From assembly GCF_001643775.1 (NCBI RefSeq), contig NZ_CP011402.1:1100001-1164000 (forward strand): a stretch of DNA of 64,000 nt, written 5' to 3'. The translations under genes and the position numbers were made by a program. This document shows positions 1-8,601 of the stretch, piece after piece. The number at the start of each line of letters is the position of its first letter. Within the stretch, counting starts at the first letter, position 1. The stretch comes from Denitrobacterium detoxificans. GTDB taxonomy: Bacteria; Actinomycetota; Coriobacteriia; Coriobacteriales; Eggerthellaceae. The notes below the pieces were generated by a model. The model searched no databases. It saw only the letters and a program-made list of their open reading frames with translations, and was not told the origin of the DNA.

Positions 1-1
1 G

Positions 2-388
2 AACCGCAAGGAGAAGAAGGATCACGGTGAGGGTGGCAGCCTGCTGGGCGCCGAGCTCTACGACGGCGCACGCGTGGTAATGGTGGAAGACGTAACCACG
101 TCGGGCAAGTCCATCGATGAAACCTATCCGCTGATCTCGTCCATCGCCAATATTGAAGTGAAGGGCCTCATGGTTTCCCTGAACCGCATGGAAGTGGGCA
201 AGGGTGGCGTAAAGGCCGCCATCGACGAGGTCTCCGACAAGTACGGTTTCCCCACCGCCTGCATCGTCGATATGGCGGAGGTCACGGAATACCTGTACAA
301 CCGTGAGTGCCAGGGCCGCGTGGTCATCGACGACGCCATGAAGGCCAGCATTGATGCGTACTACGAGCAGTATGGCGCAAAGGAATAG
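2..388 (+). CDS. pyrE: Orotate phosphoribosyltransferase, C-terminal part (5' end outside window)
   Basis: Pyrimidine biosynthesis enzyme that joins orotate to PRPP to make OMP. Only the C-terminal 128 residues are present; the frame is open from base 2 and ends at TAG 386-388. The PRPP-binding loop is visible as VVMVEDVTTSGKS, the hallmark of type I phosphoribosyltransferases, and it follows a Lys-rich, His/Gly-containing stretch (KEKKDHGEGG) that matches the flexible catalytic loop of OPRTases. A strong terminator follows, so this is probably the last gene of its operon. Other type I PRTases share the PRPP loop, but the catalytic loop and C-terminal length favour PyrE. Confidence 0.85.
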   Translation, partial: NRKEKKDHGEGGSLLGAELYDGARVVMVEDVTTSGKSIDETYPLISSIANIEVKGLMVSLNRMEVGKGGVKAAIDEVSDKYGFPTACIVDMAEVTEYLYNRECQGRVVIDDAMKASIDAYYEQYGAKE

Positions 389-417
389 CGCTTCGGCCGT
401 TCTTGCTTGCATCTATG

Positions 418-443
418 GGGCGTCGCGTTGCGGCGCCCTTTTT
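418..443 (+). terminator. Rho-independent terminator after pyrE
   Basis: GGGCGTCGC pairs with GCGGCGCCC (one G-U pair) around a 3-nt loop, followed by a run of six T. It separates pyrE from the ilv genes. Confidence 0.8.
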
Positions 444-550
444 CGTTTTGGGCTTCGTGCGCATGGTGGGCCATCCCGCTAACCTGTTCCGCGCTTGCCC
501 CAAGGTACTTTATTATGCGATAGTGAATTGTGCTCCACATTGGTTGCTTC

Positions 551-580
551 TTGTTTCTGATGTGGCACGATAGATATACT
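551..580 (+). promoter_or_regulatory. Candidate promoter for ilvB-ilvN-leuA
   Basis: TTGTTT (551-556) and TATACT (575-580) with an 18-nt spacer lie 40 bases upstream of the ilvB start. No leader peptide or attenuator hairpin was recognised between them and the gene. Read by eye only. Confidence 0.4.
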
Positions 581-619
581 CGCGTAAAGGGAAACGCAGC
601 TAAAGGAGGCGTCGTTACC

Positions 620-2437
620 ATGCCTGATTCCACGCTGGAACAGCGACGGGGGTATCCACGCTACGGGAGCCATACCGCATACGAGGGGCGCGTCATGAAT
701 GGTGCCCAAGCCCTCATTGCCTCGCTCGAAGCCGAGGGCGTGGAAGTGGTGTTTGGCTATCCGGGCGCTCAGGCCATTAAGATTTACGACGCCCTTTACG
801 ATAGCTCGAACATTCGGCATGTCCTTGCGCGCCACGAACAGGGTGCAACGCATGCGGCCGATGGCTATGCGCGCGCCACGGGCAATCCCGGTGTCGTGCT
901 GGTAACCAGCGGGCCGGGGGCGACGAATACCGTTACGGGTATTGCGACTGCCTATATGGATAGCATTCCCCTGGTCGTTATTACCGCTCAGGTTCCTACG
1001 CGCAGCATTGGCACCGATGCCTTCCAGGAAAGCGACATCTTCGGCATTACCATGCCCATCGTGAAGCATAGCTACCTGGTGAAGGATCCCTCGGACCTTG
1101 CCGTCACCATGCGTGACGCGTTCCATATTGCCACGACGGGCCGTCCGGGGCCGGTGCTCATTGATGTTCCCAGCGACATTTTGGCTGCTCAGGTAAGCTT
1201 CCATTACCCTGATGAAAGCTCGCTGCCTGGGTATCGTCCCACGTTGAAGCCGAATGGACGTCAGGTGCGCGCAGCGGCCGATGTTCTTTGCAATGCCCAC
1301 AAGCCCGTCATCTATGCGGGTGGCGGCATTGTTGCTTCGGGGGCTTCGGAAGAGCTTGCCGCTTTGGCCGAGCGGCTTGGCGCCCCCGTGGTTACCACGC
1401 TCGTGGGTCTTGACGCGCTTCCAAGTGCCCATCCTCTCAACTTGGGGCTTGTGGGCATGCATGGTTCGCGCTTTGCGAATCTGGCGGTTAGCGAATGCGA
1501 CGCGCTGGTTGCCGTGGGTGCCCGGTTCAGCGACCGCGTTACGGGGAAGGCCAGCTCCTTCGCCCCTCATGCACGCGTCATCCATATCGATGTCGACCCT
1601 GCGGAAATCGGCAAGAACCGTCATGCCGATGTGCCCATCGTGGGTGATGCCCGCGTTGCACTTTGCGCATTGCGCGCCGAGATCGAAAAGCGCGATGTTG
1701 CGCGCTCCACTGGTGTTTGGCTCGACCGCATTGCCTCATGGCGCTCGCAGTATCCGCTCGAGGGGAAAGACCCTGCTTCCTGTGATGGCGCCATTCGGCC
1801 CGAATGGCTTATGCGCAAGCTCAATGGTGCGATTCGCGATGTTTCGAACATCGTGGTTACCGACGTGGGCCAGCATCAGATGTGGGCTGCGCAGTACCTT
1901 GAGCGCACGAGCCCCCGTACGTTCGTGACCAGCGGGGGAGCGGGAACCATGGGCTTTGGTCTGCCAGCTGCCATTGGCGCGCAGGTTGGCCGTCCATCCC
2001 ATACGGTCGTGCTCGTGACGGGCGATGGGTCCTTCCAGATGTGCATCGAGGAAATGGCCGTCGCCAGCATTCATGGCCTGCCCGTAAAGGTCATCATGCT
2101 CAACAATGGCTCGCTGGGCATGGTGCGTCAGTGGCAGCATTTGTTCTACGGCAATCGCTTCAGCCAGACCGACTTGGAGCCCGTCCCCAATTTCAGTGCG
2201 CTTGCCAATGCGTATGGGTGGCAAGGGGAGCGCATCGACCAAGCCGACCAGGTGGATGCCGCTCTGGCGCGCTTGTTCGATCATGCGGGCCCTGCGCTTC
2301 TGGAAGTAGCCATTTCTCCCGATGAAATGGTTTTCCCCATGGTTGCGCCCGGTAATTCCATTCACGACGAGATTGGCGCCGTGCCCGTGGGCGATATTTC
2401 CAAGGCAGTTACCGCCGATTCTACGGAGGGGGAGTAA
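620..2437 (+). CDS. ilvB: Acetolactate synthase large (catalytic) subunit
   Basis: ThDP-dependent enzyme that condenses two pyruvates, or pyruvate and 2-oxobutyrate, in the first shared step of valine/leucine/isoleucine synthesis. The 605-residue product has the N-terminal Pyr domain ([24 protein letters not shown], then [15 protein letters not shown] with the catalytic Glu), a central FAD-binding domain and the C-terminal ThDP motif GDGSFQM...NN. ATG 620 is chosen because AAAGGAGGC lies about 10 nt upstream; an in-frame ATG at 695 would give a shorter family-like start but has no ribosome site. The following ilvN starts one base after this stop codon, so the two subunits are translationally coupled. 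Confidence 0.95.
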   Translation: MPDSTLEQRRGYPRYGSHTAYEGRVMNGAQALIASLEAEGVEVVFGYPGAQAIKIYDALYDSSNIRHVLARHEQGATHAADGYARATGNPGVVLVTSGPGATNTVTGIATAYMDSIPLVVITAQVPTRSIGTDAFQESDIFGITMPIVKHSYLVKDPSDLAVTMRDAFHIATTGRPGPVLIDVPSDILAAQVSFHYPDESSLPGYRPTLKPNGRQVRAAADVLCNAHKPVIYAGGGIVASGASEELAALAERLGAPVVTTLVGLDALPSAHPLNLGLVGMHGSRFANLAVSECDALVAVGARFSDRVTGKASSFAPHARVIHIDVDPAEIGKNRHADVPIVGDARVALCALRAEIEKRDVARSTGVWLDRIASWRSQYPLEGKDPASCDGAIRPEWLMRKLNGAIRDVSNIVVTDVGQHQMWAAQYLERTSPRTFVTSGGAGTMGFGLPAAIGAQVGRPSHTVVLVTGDGSFQMCIEEMAVASIHGLPVKVIMLNNGSLGMVRQWQHLFYGNRFSQTDLEPVPNFSALANAYGWQGERIDQADQVDAALARLFDHAGPALLEVAISPDEMVFPMVAPGNSIHDEIGAVPVGDISKAVTADSTEGE

Positions 2438-2438
2438 C

Positions 2439-2945
2439 ATGACGACGTTTCAGAAGACGAATCGCCACATCATTTCCGTGCTTGTGGAGAACAAGGCGGG
2501 CGTCCTCTCCCGTGTGACGGGGCTCATTTCCCGTCGTGGCTTCAACATCGCCTCTTTGGCCGTTGGTCCTACGGAAGACCCCAACGTTTCGCGTATGACC
2601 ATTGTCGTCGATGCCGAAGATGAGGCGTTCGAGCAGATTACGAAGCAGCTCAACAAGCTTGTGAGCGTGCTGAAAATCACGAGGCAGTCTTCGGGCGTCG
2701 ATATTGTGCGCGAGCTCATGCTCGTGAAAGTTGCCGTTTCTCCCGAGGATCGCAGCCAGGTCATCGAGGTTGCTGACATTTTCCGCGCGAAGATCATTGA
2801 TGTGGGCGTTGATTCGGTTACCATCGAGGCAACGGGCGACGAGAACAAGCTTGGCGGCTTGGAGAGCCTGTTGCGCCCGTATGGCATTCGCGAAATCATT
2901 CGCACGGGAAAAATCGCCATGCCCCGCTCGGGCCGAGAGGCATAG
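2439..2945 (+). CDS. ilvN: Acetolactate synthase small (regulatory) subunit
   Basis: 168-residue regulatory partner of IlvB that binds valine through an N-terminal ACT domain and stimulates the catalytic subunit. The ACT start is clear (HIISVLVENKAGVLSRVTGL, then SRRGFNIASLAVG), followed by the typical C-terminal ALS_ss domain (ELMLVKV, GVDSVTIEATG, RPYGIREIIRTGKIA). A GGAGGGGG ribosome site overlaps the end of ilvB and precedes ATG 2439 by 6-7 nt. Length and order match the family. Confidence 0.95.
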   Translation: MTTFQKTNRHIISVLVENKAGVLSRVTGLISRRGFNIASLAVGPTEDPNVSRMTIVVDAEDEAFEQITKQLNKLVSVLKITRQSSGVDIVRELMLVKVAVSPEDRSQVIEVADIFRAKIIDVGVDSVTIEATGDENKLGGLESLLRPYGIREIIRTGKIAMPRSGREA

Positions 2946-2978
2946 GCGCGTAGACGCAAACGTATGGAGGCGACGGGA

Positions 2979-4520
2979 TTGTCTCGCAAGATAGCCATTT
3001 TCGATACCACGCTTCGCGACGGGGAGCAGTCTCCCGGCTGTTCCATGAATACCGAAGAGAAGCTCGTCATCGCACGTCAGCTGCTTCGGTTGCACGTCGA
3101 TGCCATCGAGGCTGGCTTCCCCGTGTCATCGCCGGGCGATTTCGAGAGCGTGCGCCGCATCGCCGAGCTCGTGGGCGATTCCGCTTCGGTTGTGGCCCTC
3201 TCTCGAGCAGTCGATGGCGATATCGACGCTGCAGCGGAAGCGCTGCGGGGTGCGCAAAGGCCGCGTATTCATACGGGCCTGGGCGTTTCGACCAGCCATA
3301 TGCGCGACAAGCTGCGCATTTCTCCCGATGAGTGCGTCGAGCGCGCTGCCCATTGCGTTCGCTATGCCCGCAACCTCTGCGATGATGTCCAATTTTATGC
3401 GGAAGATGCCGGTCGGAGCGATTATGCGTTCCTGGCGCGCGTGGTGCAGGCGGCAATCGATGCGGGCGCCACGGTGGTGAACATTCCCGATACCACGGGC
3501 TTTTCGCTGCCCGAGGAATTCGGTGCGCGCATTGCGTATCTCATGGAGCACGTTGATGGCATCGATGACGTCACGCTCTCCGTGCACTGCCATAACGACT
3601 TGGGCCTGGCCACCGCCTTGTCGCTTGCGGGCGTTGCCGCAGGCGCTACGCAGGTGGAATGCACCATTAATGGCCTGGGGGAACGCGCGGGCAACACCGC
3701 CATGGAAGAAGTCGTGATGGGCATTCGCGTGCATGGCGATGCCTTGGGCGTGCATACCGATGTCGATGCCCGCGGTTTTGCCATGGCATCGCGTCTTGTT
3801 TCCAGCGTTACCGGCATGGTGGTGCAGCCGAACAAGGCCATCGTGGGAGCCAATGCGTTTGCGCATAGTTCGGGCATTCACCAGGATGGCGTGCTCAAGG
3901 ATCGGTCTACGTACGAGATCATCGACCCGCGCGAGGTGGGTGCGGGGGCCAGTCGCATCGTTCTCACGGCGCGCAGCGGACACTCCGCCCTGAAGCAGCG
4001 TCTTTCCGATTTAGGCTATACGTTCGACGATGAAACGATGTCCGTGCTCTACCGACGCTTCTTGGAAATCGCCGACCACAAGAAGGAAGTCTACGACGAA
4101 GACCTGGAAAGCCTGGTAAACGAGAATGCCCGTGAGGTCGAGAACGTTTTCACGCTCAAGGCCCTGCAGGTGAGTTGCGGCTTTCCGCTCACTCCTACGG
4201 CTACGCTCACGCTTTGCGATGAGAAGGGCGAACTCCACACGGTGTGCGAGTATGGCTCTGGCCCCATCAATGCATCGTACAAGGCGGTCGATGCCATCGT
4301 GGGCGCCCATTCCGATCTAACCGATTTCTCGGTTACGTCCATTTCGCGCGGCATTGATGCATTGGGCGAAGTTACGGTACGCGTGAAAGACGACGATGGT
4401 CGCATTTTCATCGGGCGCGGAAGCGACTACGACATCATCACGTCATCCGCGAAGGCCTATCTGAATGCCATGAATCGCATGATTACGTTCAAGCGTGCTC
4501 ATGCGGAATCCAGTCGATAA
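2979..4520 (+). CDS. leuA: 2-isopropylmalate synthase
   Basis: Condenses acetyl-CoA with 2-oxoisovalerate, the first step committed to leucine. The N-terminal DRE-TIM metallolyase motif is [22 protein letters not shown] carries metal-ligand histidines, and NGLGERAGN follows; the C-terminal ~150 residues form the LeuA allosteric domain. TTG 2979 is preferred over ATG 2964: GGAGG at 2967-2971 stands 7 nt before the TTG, while the ATG has no ribosome site and the TTG gives the family-like start [11 protein letters not shown]. It lies about 33 bp after ilvN, consistent with one operon. No leuB, leuC or leuD is in the window. 513 residues is normal for the long LeuA type. Confidence 0.92.
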   Translation: MSRKIAIFDTTLRDGEQSPGCSMNTEEKLVIARQLLRLHVDAIEAGFPVSSPGDFESVRRIAELVGDSASVVALSRAVDGDIDAAAEALRGAQRPRIHTGLGVSTSHMRDKLRISPDECVERAAHCVRYARNLCDDVQFYAEDAGRSDYAFLARVVQAAIDAGATVVNIPDTTGFSLPEEFGARIAYLMEHVDGIDDVTLSVHCHNDLGLATALSLAGVAAGATQVECTINGLGERAGNTAMEEVVMGIRVHGDALGVHTDVDARGFAMASRLVSSVTGMVVQPNKAIVGANAFAHSSGIHQDGVLKDRSTYEIIDPREVGAGASRIVLTARSGHSALKQRLSDLGYTFDDETMSVLYRRFLEIADHKKEVYDEDLESLVNENAREVENVFTLKALQVSCGFPLTPTATLTLCDEKGELHTVCEYGSGPINASYKAVDAIVGAHSDLTDFSVTSISRGIDALGEVTVRVKDDDGRIFIGRGSDYDIITSSAKAYLNAMNRMITFKRAHAESSR

Positions 4521-4525
4521 GCGCT

Positions 4526-5185
4526 CTAGAGCATGCGTTCGCGCTGCTGCGCGTTTATTTCGCTTGCGATGGAGCTGTGAATGATGTTGGAAAACGGCCC
4601 CATGTCCGCGAGTACTCGTTCGCCATCTGCGAGCTTCTCGCAAATGCGACGCTTGTAATAGGCGATGAAGGCGCCCGTGTAGAATTCGGCCAGGAATTGC
4701 TGGTTCGCCTCGTTTAGGAAGCGATTGCTCAGAATGAACTCGATGTCGTTTCGCAACGCCGGCACGTAGAGCTGGAAGAGGTATTCGGAAAGGCTATCGA
4801 TGCCCGTCTCGGAAAGAACGTCGGCGTAGTATTTCTTCTTCGAGCGGAAGCAGGCGTCAAGCGCTTCGAAGAACGCGTCTGCGTTGATTGATCGCACGCC
4901 TTCCTTGGTGAACGTGTAATAGGGGAGACGTGCCAGGTCGCCAGCGTCGTTTCTTGGGTACACCAGTTCGTCTTCTCGCACGCGCTTTTTCAGCTCTTCC
5001 GCCATGCCGTAGCGAAAGATCCACTGGATGAGCTTGCTGCGGTCGCTGAAGTGATAGTAGAACGTCTTCCTGTTGCGCTGAGAGCGTTCCACGATATTCG
5101 ATACGGACACCTTTTGAAGGCCCTCTTGCTCAACGAGCTCTATGAACGATTGCGCAATGAGAAGCTTTGTATCGATGGAACCCAT
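4526..5185 (-). CDS. TetR/AcrR-family transcriptional regulator
   Basis: 219-residue regulator with an N-terminal TetR helix-turn-helix (residues about 8-55: LLIAQSFIELVEQEG...VSVSNIVERSQRNRKTFYYHF) and a divergent C-terminal ligand/dimer domain. ATG 5185 is preferred because GGAGAG precedes it and the HTH then starts at the usual position; an upstream in-frame ATG at 5296 adds 37 residues without family resemblance. It converges on leuA and diverges from the acyl-CoA dehydrogenase/fix operon, so it is the natural candidate repressor of that operon. Two dyads lie in the shared intergenic region. The ligand is unknown. Confidence 0.85.
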   Translation of the reverse strand: MGSIDTKLLIAQSFIELVEQEGLQKVSVSNIVERSQRNRKTFYYHFSDRSKLIQWIFRYGMAEELKKRVREDELVYPRNDAGDLARLPYYTFTKEGVRSINADAFFEALDACFRSKKKYYADVLSETGIDSLSEYLFQLYVPALRNDIEFILSNRFLNEANQQFLAEFYTGAFIAYYKRRICEKLADGERVLADMGPFSNIIHSSIASEINAQQRERML

Positions 5186-5327
5186 GCATCTCTCCAAGAG
5201 TTTTACCCAAAAAGTAATATCTGTGGTGCGTAGTATAGGGTTTCCCACAGTTTTATGGAACTGTGTAAGCGCAATTCTTTTCTCGGATAGACGCATTGAA
5301 ATATATATTCGTATTTACTAATAAAAA

Positions 5328-5357
5328 TATCTATTCAATAGCCTAAATCTATAGATA
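5328..5357. promoter_or_regulatory. Dyad TATCTAT/ATAGATA in the divergent intergenic region
   Basis: Inverted repeat TATCTAT (5328-5334) and ATAGATA (5351-5357) with a 16-nt spacer, in an AT-rich stretch between the TetR gene and the acyl-CoA dehydrogenase. It is a candidate operator; the 5186-5546 stretch otherwise holds no gene. Confidence 0.3.
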
Positions 5358-5427
5358 CCACCCCTTGGTATTCAAAGTTCCCTGCATGCGCATCGTGGCT
5401 CGCCATCTACCTGCGGTTTTGCAATTC

Positions 5428-5457
5428 GGATGGACAAAGACGCAAAAATGTCCATCC
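5428..5457. promoter_or_regulatory. Inverted repeat GGATGGACA/TGTCCATCC upstream of acyl-CoA dehydrogenase
   Basis: A perfect 9-bp inverted repeat (5428-5436 and 5449-5457) with a 12-nt spacer lies about 90 bp before the dehydrogenase start. It could be a TetR operator or an mRNA leader hairpin. It lacks a T run, so it is not a simple terminator. Confidence 0.4.
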
Positions 5458-5546
5458 AGAATCGCTCAATCGAGGGTATTCTTTGGATTGTGGGTATGGG
5501 ACAAGAAGAGGAAGCCTGTCCACCCTTTGACCGAGGAGGAAGAAAC

Positions 5547-6701
5547 ATGGATTTCAGCCTGACCGACGAACAAGAATTGCTGCTCGAGAGCGTTGACGAG
5601 TTCTGCGAGCGCTATTTCACGGACGAGGTTATCGCCGAAATGTACGAAACCGGGACGATGCCCGACGAAATCGCCGAGGCGTATCGCGATGCCGGCTTTG
5701 GCCTTATGGGCATCCCCGAAGAGTTCGGCGGCATTGATGCTGATCGCGTTACCATCGGCCTCATGATCGAGCGCCTGTATCAGAAGAGCGGCTGCATGCA
5801 CATTCTGTATCAGAACTCTCTCTCGATGTTCGACATCATGGAGTTCGGCACCGACGAGCAGAAGCAGCAGGCCATGGATCACTACATGGAGACCGGCTGG
5901 CCCATCTCCTCGCTGTCCATTTCCGAGCCGGGCGCTGGTTCCGACAACCAGTCGATGACTGCGGTTACGGTAAAGCAGCCCGACGGCACCTACAAGCTGA
6001 ACGGCCAGAAGACCTGGGTTACCATGGGCGCCGTTCTTCCCTACACGATCGTGGTCGCCAAGGACGAGGATCCCAGCCACGACAACCGCAACATGAGCCT
6101 CTGGCTCATCAAGATGGACACCCCGGGTGTTTCCACCGCTCCGCTGCACAAGATTGGCCAGCAGTGCATTCCGTTCTGCGAAGTGTACTTCGACGACGTT
6201 GTGCTCACCGAAGACCAGCGCATGGGCGAGCCTGGCAAGGGCTTCATGATGCTCATGAAGAACTTCGAGGTCGAGCGTGCCTACATCGTTGCCGAGCAGG
6301 TTGGCATTGCCCAGGCTGCCCTGGAAGACGCCGCTCAGTACGCTAACCAGCGCATCGCCTTCGGTAAGCCCATCTTCAAGCAGGAAGCCATCGGCGAGCT
6401 GCTCACCGACATGGAGATCAAGGTCCAGACCACGCGTCAGCTGCTCTACAAGGTGCTGTGGATGATGGACAACGGTCAGCCCGTGCAGCTGGAGAGCGCA
6501 ATGCTCAAGCGCTATGGCTGCAAGGAATGCTTCAACGTGTGCGACATGGCCCTGCAGATCTACGCTGGCCTTGGCTACACCACCGAGGTGCGCGTTGGCC
6601 GTCTGTGGGCCGACTCCCGCGGCGACATGTTTGGTGGCGGTACGCACGAGATCATGGCGTACATCTGCGGTCGTCAGGTTGCCAAGAAGTACGCTCTGTA
6701 G
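5547..6701 (+). CDS. Acyl-CoA dehydrogenase family protein, CaiA-like (probable acyl-CoA reductase)
   Basis: 384-residue flavoprotein with the three ACAD domains: helical N-terminus (MDFSLTDEQELL), middle beta domain (SISEPGAGSDNQS, NGQKTWVT), and C-terminal helical domain (ANQRIAFGKPIFKQ, YAGLGYT). It starts at ATG 5547 after GAGGAGGAAG. The usual catalytic Glu in the EGT motif near the C-terminus is replaced: the segment reads FGGGTHEIM, as in CaiA-type crotonobetainyl-CoA reductases, where GGS occurs. It is followed by fixABCX, the same partners CaiA uses in enterobacteria. The likely role is reduction of an enoyl-CoA; the substrate is not predictable. Confidence 0.88.
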   Translation: MDFSLTDEQELLLESVDEFCERYFTDEVIAEMYETGTMPDEIAEAYRDAGFGLMGIPEEFGGIDADRVTIGLMIERLYQKSGCMHILYQNSLSMFDIMEFGTDEQKQQAMDHYMETGWPISSLSISEPGAGSDNQSMTAVTVKQPDGTYKLNGQKTWVTMGAVLPYTIVVAKDEDPSHDNRNMSLWLIKMDTPGVSTAPLHKIGQQCIPFCEVYFDDVVLTEDQRMGEPGKGFMMLMKNFEVERAYIVAEQVGIAQAALEDAAQYANQRIAFGKPIFKQEAIGELLTDMEIKVQTTRQLLYKVLWMMDNGQPVQLESAMLKRYGCKECFNVCDMALQIYAGLGYTTEVRVGRLWADSRGDMFGGGTHEIMAYICGRQVAKKYAL

Positions 6702-6715
6702 TTTCAGGCATGGTC

Positions 6716-6745
6716 GCGTCGCCCGCCCCTCGCGACGGGCGACGC
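6716..6745 (+). other. Strong intercistronic hairpin between dehydrogenase and fixA
   Basis: GCGTCGCCCG (6716-6725) pairs perfectly with CGGGCGACGC (6736-6745) around a 10-nt loop. There is no T run, so it is more likely an mRNA-processing or stability hairpin than a full terminator. A smaller GCGGG/CCCGC hairpin follows directly. Confidence 0.55.
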
Positions 6746-6804
6746 TCTCGCGGGTCTAGCCCGCATATGCAAGACATTCCCAAGAGGATCAGAAAGGAAC
6801 ATCC

Positions 6805-7539
6805 ATGAACATTCTCGTGGCATGCAAGATCGTCCCCGACGATCAGGACGTTAAGGTTGCTGGCGATGGTTCGCTCGATTTCTCGCGCGCCCATCAGGTA
6901 GTCTCCACCTACGACCTGAACGCCATCGAAGCCGCTTCCATGCTCTCCGGCGACGGCTCCGTGAAGGCTATCAGCGTTGGCTCCAAGAAGGCCGACGACT
7001 CCAAGACCAAGAAGAACATCCTTGCTCGCGGCGTTGACGAGCTGTTCCTCACGGCCGACGACGCTACCGCCAACCTGGATGCGTTCGGCGCTGCCGCCGA
7101 GCTTGCCAAGCTGGTTGCCAAGGCTGGCGACTACGACGCCATCCTGGTGGGCGACGGTTCTGCCGACCTGTACGCGAAGCAGACGGGCGTTCAGCTGGCT
7201 GCGGCCCTGGGCCTGCCCTATGTCTCCGGCGTTGTTTCCGCCGAGGCTGGCGACGGCAAGATCGCTGCCAAGCGCCTGCTGGAAACCGAGGTCGAATCCG
7301 TCGAGGTTCCCACGCCCTGCGTGATCGCCATCGCCCCCGACTTCGCCGAGCCCCGTATCGCGGGCATGAAGGACATCCTGGCTGCCGGCAAGAAGCCCAT
7401 GAACGTTGCCGCTGCCGAGGGTGCTGCCGCTGCAGCCACCGAGGAAGTTGCCGTGAAGGCTCCTGCCCAGGTCGACCGCAAGTGCCAGATCTTCGATGAT
7501 GTGAACGAATTCGCAGCTGCCGTCAAGGCCGCTCTGTAG
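6805..7539 (+). CDS. fixA: Electron transfer flavoprotein beta subunit (FixA)
   Basis: 244-residue ETF beta-type subunit. It has the typical start (MNILVACKIVPDDQDVKV), the AMP/FAD-binding core (LLVGDGSADLY-like segment, TGVQLAAALGLPYVSGV) and the ETF beta recognition region (RLLETEVESVEVPTPCVIAI). It forms a heterodimer with FixB and passes electrons between NADH, acyl-CoA dehydrogenase and FixCX. The ribosome site AGAAAGGAAC precedes ATG 6805. It is separated from the dehydrogenase by a hairpin and from fixB by 19 bp. Generic EtfB is possible, but the fixABCX order supports FixA. Confidence 0.92.
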   Translation: MNILVACKIVPDDQDVKVAGDGSLDFSRAHQVVSTYDLNAIEAASMLSGDGSVKAISVGSKKADDSKTKKNILARGVDELFLTADDATANLDAFGAAAELAKLVAKAGDYDAILVGDGSADLYAKQTGVQLAAALGLPYVSGVVSAEAGDGKIAAKRLLETEVESVEVPTPCVIAIAPDFAEPRIAGMKDILAAGKKPMNVAAAEGAAAAATEEVAVKAPAQVDRKCQIFDDVNEFAAAVKAAL

Positions 7540-7558
7540 GGAAGGGCAGGAATCTAGA

Positions 7559-8449
7559 ATGGCTAAGGCTTTTGTTATTGCTGAAACCGAAAACGGCGCG
7601 CGTGAGCTCTGCGCTGGCGCCCGTTCCATCGCCGATGGCGTTGTGCTGTGCATCGCGGGCGCTCCCGCGGTAACCGGCGTTGCCGATAGCTGCGTGCACA
7701 TCGACGTGCCCGCTGGCAACGTTGTCGACGATGCCTACGCATCCGTTATCAAGGCGTTCGACGCTTCTGGCGCCGACGTTGTCCTGGCCGAGCAGACGCT
7801 CCATGCGCTCAGCCTGGTGGGTCGCCTGGCTGCTGCCAAGGGCGCTGCCGCCATCGCTGGCGTGACCGAGCTCGATGGCGACGTGGCCAGCTCCATGTAC
7901 TTCGGCGGCACGGGCGTGCGTACCGCAAAGCCCGCTACCGACGTGAAGATCTACACGGTTGTTGCCGGCACGTTCGACGCTGCTGCCGCTACGGGCACCG
8001 ACGCTGTCGAAGAGGTTGCCTTCGAGGCTCCCGCCGCCGCTGTCGTGAAGACGGGTTCCGAGGCTCTGCCTCCTGCGTCCGTCGACCTGGCTGGCGCCGA
8101 CGCCGTCGTTGCTTGCGGCCGTGGCTTCCAGGCCGAGGAAGACCTGCAGTTCGCCCGCGATCTGGCTGCCAAGATTGGCGCCGAGGTTGGCTGCAGCCGT
8201 CCGCTCTCCGAAGGTGTCACCTGGTTCCCCCGCGAGGCTTACGTGGGCGTTTCCGGCCAGATGATCTCCCCGAAGATCTACTTTGCCATCGGCGTTTCCG
8301 GTCAGATGCAGCACATGGTTGGCTGCGCTGGCGCTGGCACCGTCGTTGCCATCAACAAGGACAAGAACGCTCCCGTGTTCAAGCAGTGCGACTACGGCTT
8401 CGTAGGCGACCTGAAGATGGTTCTGCCCGAGCTCACCGCAGCTCTGTAG
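7559..8449 (+). CDS. fixB: Electron transfer flavoprotein alpha subunit (FixB)
   Basis: 296-residue ETF alpha subunit that carries the catalytic FAD. The C-terminal FAD-binding domain is well preserved: PREAYVGVSGQMISPKIYFA, then GVSGQMQHMVGC, IVAIN-type VVAINKDKNAPVF, and YGFVGDLKMVLPEL. The N-terminal half is shorter and Ala-rich, as in FixB-type proteins. It starts at ATG 7559, 19 bp after fixA with a GGGAAGGGCAGG-like ribosome region. It pairs with FixA to shuttle electrons to the acyl-CoA dehydrogenase. Confidence 0.92.
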   Translation: MAKAFVIAETENGARELCAGARSIADGVVLCIAGAPAVTGVADSCVHIDVPAGNVVDDAYASVIKAFDASGADVVLAEQTLHALSLVGRLAAAKGAAAIAGVTELDGDVASSMYFGGTGVRTAKPATDVKIYTVVAGTFDAAAATGTDAVEEVAFEAPAAAVVKTGSEALPPASVDLAGADAVVACGRGFQAEEDLQFARDLAAKIGAEVGCSRPLSEGVTWFPREAYVGVSGQMISPKIYFAIGVSGQMQHMVGCAGAGTVVAINKDKNAPVFKQCDYGFVGDLKMVLPELTAAL

Positions 8450-8462
8450 GCATAGCGTTTAG

Positions 8463-8493
8463 CGGGAGGGGCCGCGAGTCCCTCCCGATTTTG
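8463..8493 (+). terminator. Hairpin (partial terminator) between fixB and fixC
   Basis: CGGGAGGG (8463-8470) pairs with CCCTCCCG (8480-8487) and is followed by ATTTT. It may reduce readthrough so that fixAB is made in excess over fixCX. Confidence 0.55.
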
Positions 8494-8550
8494 AGGGGCA
8501 GGCGCCCTGCTCGCGGTAGTAGGGTGGGGCGCCAACAAGTTTCGCCGGTT

Positions 8551-8567
8551 CAATTCAGCCCGAATTG
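8551..8567. promoter_or_regulatory. Small dyad CAATTC/GAATTG upstream of fixC
   Basis: Inverted repeat CAATTC (8551-8556) and GAATTG (8562-8567) with a 5-nt spacer, 35 bp before the fixC start codon. It may mark a regulatory site for a separate fixCX transcript. The evidence is only the symmetry. Confidence 0.2.
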
Positions 8568-8601
8568 ATGCGGTGATTTCAGTGATAGAAGGAGGAACCG
8601 C

